The notes under the pieces are model-generated. The model ran no database searches. It saw only the letters and a program-made list of their open reading frames with translations, and was not told the origin of the DNA. The translations under genes and the position numbers were made by a program. A stretch of 37,258 nucleotides of DNA from Bacteroidota bacterium. Lineage in GTDB: Bacteria; Bacteroidota; Bacteroidia; 2-12-FULL-35-15. Shown in pieces: positions 35,433-37,258 of the stretch; within the stretch, counting starts at the first letter, position 1; every line of letters begins with the position of its first letter. The DNA lies in contig JAOQAD010000025.1 in the NCBI GenBank assembly GCA_025963775.1, positions 1 through 37,258 of the forward strand, written 5' to 3'.

Positions 35433-35564
35433 ACAATAAAGTTAAAACTATTTTACTGAAAAGCAAATGTTCTGAACTTTATCTTTGATAGAAGAAATTG
35501 CATGTTCTTGCTAAAGATTTCAGGTGAAATAAAAAATGAAATGGGTTGTAGATTTTATCTTATC

Positions 35565-35713
35565 TCATGAATGGTCAGTTCCCTCTATCGCACCCACGTT
35601 TGTTCCGACAAAGGTTTTTCTTATTCCGGCTGTATTAGCTGCGTCTGTGTTTGCGCCGACAAAAATATTGGTAATGTTTTCTGCTGAGCCGCGCCACATC
35701 GTCATTACATTGC
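35565..35713 (-). pseudogene. Fragment of an S74-adhesin head region
   Basis: Read on the minus strand this stretch encodes MTMWRGSAENITNIFVGANT, then DAANTAGIRKTFVGTNVGA, and stops at 35565. It matches the intact adhesin (MTMWRGSAGNITNIFVGATA) without gaps. At the DNA level 35653-35713 equals 33991-34051 at 59 of 61 bases; leftward (35583-35652 against 33921-33990) only about 43 of 70 match. It has no start, signal peptide or sorting domain, so it is a remnant. Its right end abuts the truncated gene at 35783-36352. Confidence 0.82.
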
Positions 35714-35782
35714 ACTTCCAACATGAGTAATGACAGGGCTATCAATTCCAGCAGATGTAATTTTGTAAGAATAAAAAGCATC

Positions 35783-36352
35783 TTAAAAATGTTTATGAGC
35801 AATTAGCCACACATCTGTTCCATTGGGATAAGCAACGGCACATAATTTTTCAGTTACAGTATCTAAAAGCAATATGTTCTTTTGCGCCGAAATCACATCT
35901 CCATTTCCTCCATCCATACACATATTAATTAGTGAATACCTTAAACCTTTCTGAAGATTTCTTTCTATCCCATCGGTTGTAAAAAGATAATATAAAGAAT
36001 CACTTAAAGGAGTTGGAATTATAAATGCTGCCGATGTAGATGAATAAAATCCTTCTAAACTATCACCATTCGGCATGACAAGATTGTTTTTATTCCAAAC
36101 TTTTTCTCCATTCGAATAAAATAATAAAGTTCCACTACTGTCGGAAATCGATGCACAACCCTCACTATACAAATAATCACCAGGTGGTGTAGGATTACCA
36201 AATATCTGGCATCCAATCAAGGCCGTGGGTATTCCACTATTAAAATCAATCCCGCCACCCTGCCCAAACATCCAAATATTGCCTTGCTTTTGTGCAAAGG
36301 TTATTTGGATTAAGCAAAGTATAAGTACTGATATTAATTTTATTTTTTTCAT
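35783..36352 (-). pseudogene. Truncated T9SS-type surface protein (N-terminal part only)
   Basis: An intact start (MKKIKLISVLILCLIQITFAQ) is followed by a sequence of a large Bacteroidota secreted family (QGNIWMFGQGGGIDFNSG, EGCASISDSSGTLLFYSNGEKVWNKNN, YYLFTTDGIERNLQKGLRYSLI, EKLCAVAYPNGTDVWLIAH). Full members usually continue for hundreds of residues to a sorting domain. Here the frame stops at TAA (35783) after HKHF, but beyond the stop the same frame reads on sensibly (DAFYSYKITSAGIDSPVITH) for 26 codons before running into the adhesin fragment. So there are two lesions: a nonsense codon and a truncation by junction. The ATG at 36352 was chosen over 36421 because the signal peptide starts there. 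Confidence 0.8.
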
Positions 36353-36495
36353 AATGATTTCCTTATCATAAAAGTTGGCGTAAATTGTAAAGGATAAGCC
36401 ACTACCATAAAGATAAAACAAATGGCGAAAAAAGCAAATGAAAGAAGATCGTATTCTGACCGCGGGCTTATAATCAAAATACCCTCTAATAGGTA

Positions 36496-36526
36496 TTGCA
36501 CACCCTTCCTTCCACAGGTATATTTG
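36496..36526 (+). promoter_or_regulatory. Bacteroidota-type promoter of the 51-codon gene
   Basis: TTG at 36496-36498, a 20-nt spacer and TATATTTG at 36519-36526 match the consensus fully. The start codon lies 16 nt downstream, giving a leader of about 10 nt. Confidence 0.65.
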
Positions 36527-36542
36527 TTGTACCTTTAAAGCA

Positions 36543-36698
36543 ATGCAGCAGCCATTCTACATATCGCCCGCCATCACCGAGCAGCCCAACGGGCTCTGGG
36601 GATTTTATCCGCAGGTGATCGAGCTGAAAAAAAAGAAAAAGTGCTGTAAAAAATTCAAGACGGAAAAGCGCTGCAAAAAATGCCCTGCCAATTGCTAA
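36543..36698 (+). CDS. Small Cys/Lys-rich protein (51 residues)
   Basis: The ATG at 36543 opens a 51-codon frame. The N-terminal half is MQQPFYISPAITEQPNGLWG followed by FYPQVIELKK; the C-terminal half is strongly basic with five cysteines: KKKCCKKFKT, then EKRCKKCPANC. The CC-x8-C-x2-C-x3-C arrangement could bind a metal. There is no signal peptide, so it is probably cytoplasmic. A full-consensus promoter lies directly upstream. The N-terminal half is not low-complexity, which argues for a real gene. I do not recognise a named family. It is convergent with the omega-amidase gene (19-bp gap). Confidence 0.68.
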   Translation: MQQPFYISPAITEQPNGLWGFYPQVIELKKKKKCCKKFKTEKRCKKCPANC

Positions 36699-36717
36699 GG
36701 ATCATTTCGCAGGATTG

Positions 36718-37258
36718 TTAAGGCCTTATCTCGAAGCGGTCGGCATCCTTAAACGCAGGAAATACTTTCCGGAACTCCACTAACTCTTCATAGCTTAAAG
36801 AAATTGTTTCCGCAGCTTCCTCATGTGCAGGAATGCTGCTGATGATCTCGCCTTTGAAGTTAATGATGGCCGAATCCCCGGAATGATAAATTTCATGTCC
36901 ATCGTTCCCTACCCTGTTCAAGCCGGCAACATAACACTGGTTTTCAATGGCACGTGCCAGCAGCAATGTTTTCCATGGATGCGACCTTCTTTCGGGCCAG
37001 TTGGCAACATAAATGAGTACATCATACATTTCGGTGTTGCGGCTCCACACAGGGAAACGCAGGTCGTAGCACACGAGCGGACAAATCTTCCAGCCTTTGA
37101 TCTCCTCTGTTATTTTTTTCGTTCCCGCTGTATAATGATTGTTCTCATCGCCCATGCTGAAAAGGTGCCTCTTGTCATAAAAAGAGTACGTTCCATCGGC
37201 ACCCATCCATACCAGGCGGTTGTAATATTTCCCATTGTCTTCACAAATAATGCTGCCG
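36718..37258 (-). CDS. Carbon-nitrogen hydrolase, omega-amidase (YafV/Nit2)-like (5' end cut by window edge)
   Basis: The frame is open from the right edge, so the N-terminus with the catalytic Glu is missing. What remains starts GSIICEDNGKYYNRLVWMGA and shows the catalytic Lys in FYDKRHLFSMGDE and the nucleophile Cys in PLVCYDLRFPVWSR, with VANWPERRSHPWKTLL, ARAIENQCYVAGLNRVG and GDSAIINFKGEII. These blocks match E. coli YafV and mammalian Nit2, which hydrolyse alpha-ketoglutaramate and similar omega-amides. About 180 residues of an expected 255-260 are present. The internal ATG at 37206 is not the start, because coding similarity continues upstream of it. Confidence 0.92.
   Translation of the reverse strand, partial: GSIICEDNGKYYNRLVWMGADGTYSFYDKRHLFSMGDENNHYTAGTKKITEEIKGWKICPLVCYDLRFPVWSRNTEMYDVLIYVANWPERRSHPWKTLLLARAIENQCYVAGLNRVGNDGHEIYHSGDSAIINFKGEIISSIPAHEEAAETISLSYEELVEFRKVFPAFKDADRFEIRP

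Noticed and set aside
35536..35730. 64-codon plus-strand frame
   Set aside because: It is the antisense of the adhesin fragment; the minus-strand reading matches the intact adhesin.

Overview
The window is a chromosomal segment of a Bacteroidota bacterium with a type IX secretion system (T9SS), probably a free-living or environmental member near the Chitinophagales/Sphingobacteriales; the rank is inferred from style, not from a marker gene. The signs are: several large secreted proteins ending in type A sorting domains, one ending in the gliding-motality-type (CHU_C, type B) domain next to a PorP/SprF-family gene, a three-gene sdhCAB, weak or absent Shine-Dalgarno sequences, and promoters of the Bacteroidota form TTG-N20-TAnnTTTG. 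No tRNA, rRNA, CRISPR array, transposase or phage gene is seen.

Layout. 1-2769 (minus): the 5' part of a leucine-rich-repeat T9SS cargo protein, cut by the left edge. 3286-4833 (plus): a helical protein of unknown function. 4972-7246 (minus): rlmF (23S rRNA methyltransferase) and an Xaa-Pro aminopeptidase. 7560-12996 (minus): a PorP/SprF-like outer-membrane protein and a 1454-residue Ig-repeat adhesin with the type B sorting domain, a typical cargo/partner pair. 13437-16998 (plus): sdhCAB, then an unknown lipoprotein (17079-18086). 18185-20869 (minus): a sulfur cluster of periplasmic rhodanese, CstB-like persulfide dioxygenase-rhodanese and a TauE/SafE exporter. 20870-21468: a gene-free strip packed with palindromic repeats. 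21469-22647 (minus): glutaryl-CoA dehydrogenase. 22936-26570 (plus): a lytic transglycosylase with TPR tail and dnaG, both starting at TTG. 26614-28937 (plus): a lipoprotein translationally coupled to a CotH-kinase-like T9SS protein. 28993-29709 (minus): two tandem paralogous small cysteine-rich secreted proteins of unknown function. 29854-31560 (minus): recJ. 31764-35432 (minus): an adhesin with head repeats, an S74 chaperone domain and a T9SS tail, and a second T9SS cargo protein. 35565-36352 (minus): a broken gene joined to a fragment copied from the S74 adhesin. 36543-36698 (plus): a 51-codon Cys/Lys-rich gene with a good promoter. 36718-37258 (minus): an omega-amidase-like nitrilase cut by the right edge.

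How the parts fit. Housekeeping genes (dnaG, recJ, rlmF, sdhCAB, GCDH) alternate with envelope and secretion genes. At least five products carry T9SS sorting domains, so the accessory content is mainly cell-surface display. The least explained items are the tandem six-cysteine secreted pair, the 51-residue Cys/Lys protein, the S74-plus-T9SS architecture and the chimeric pseudogene scar. No unmistakable new defence or mobile system is visible.
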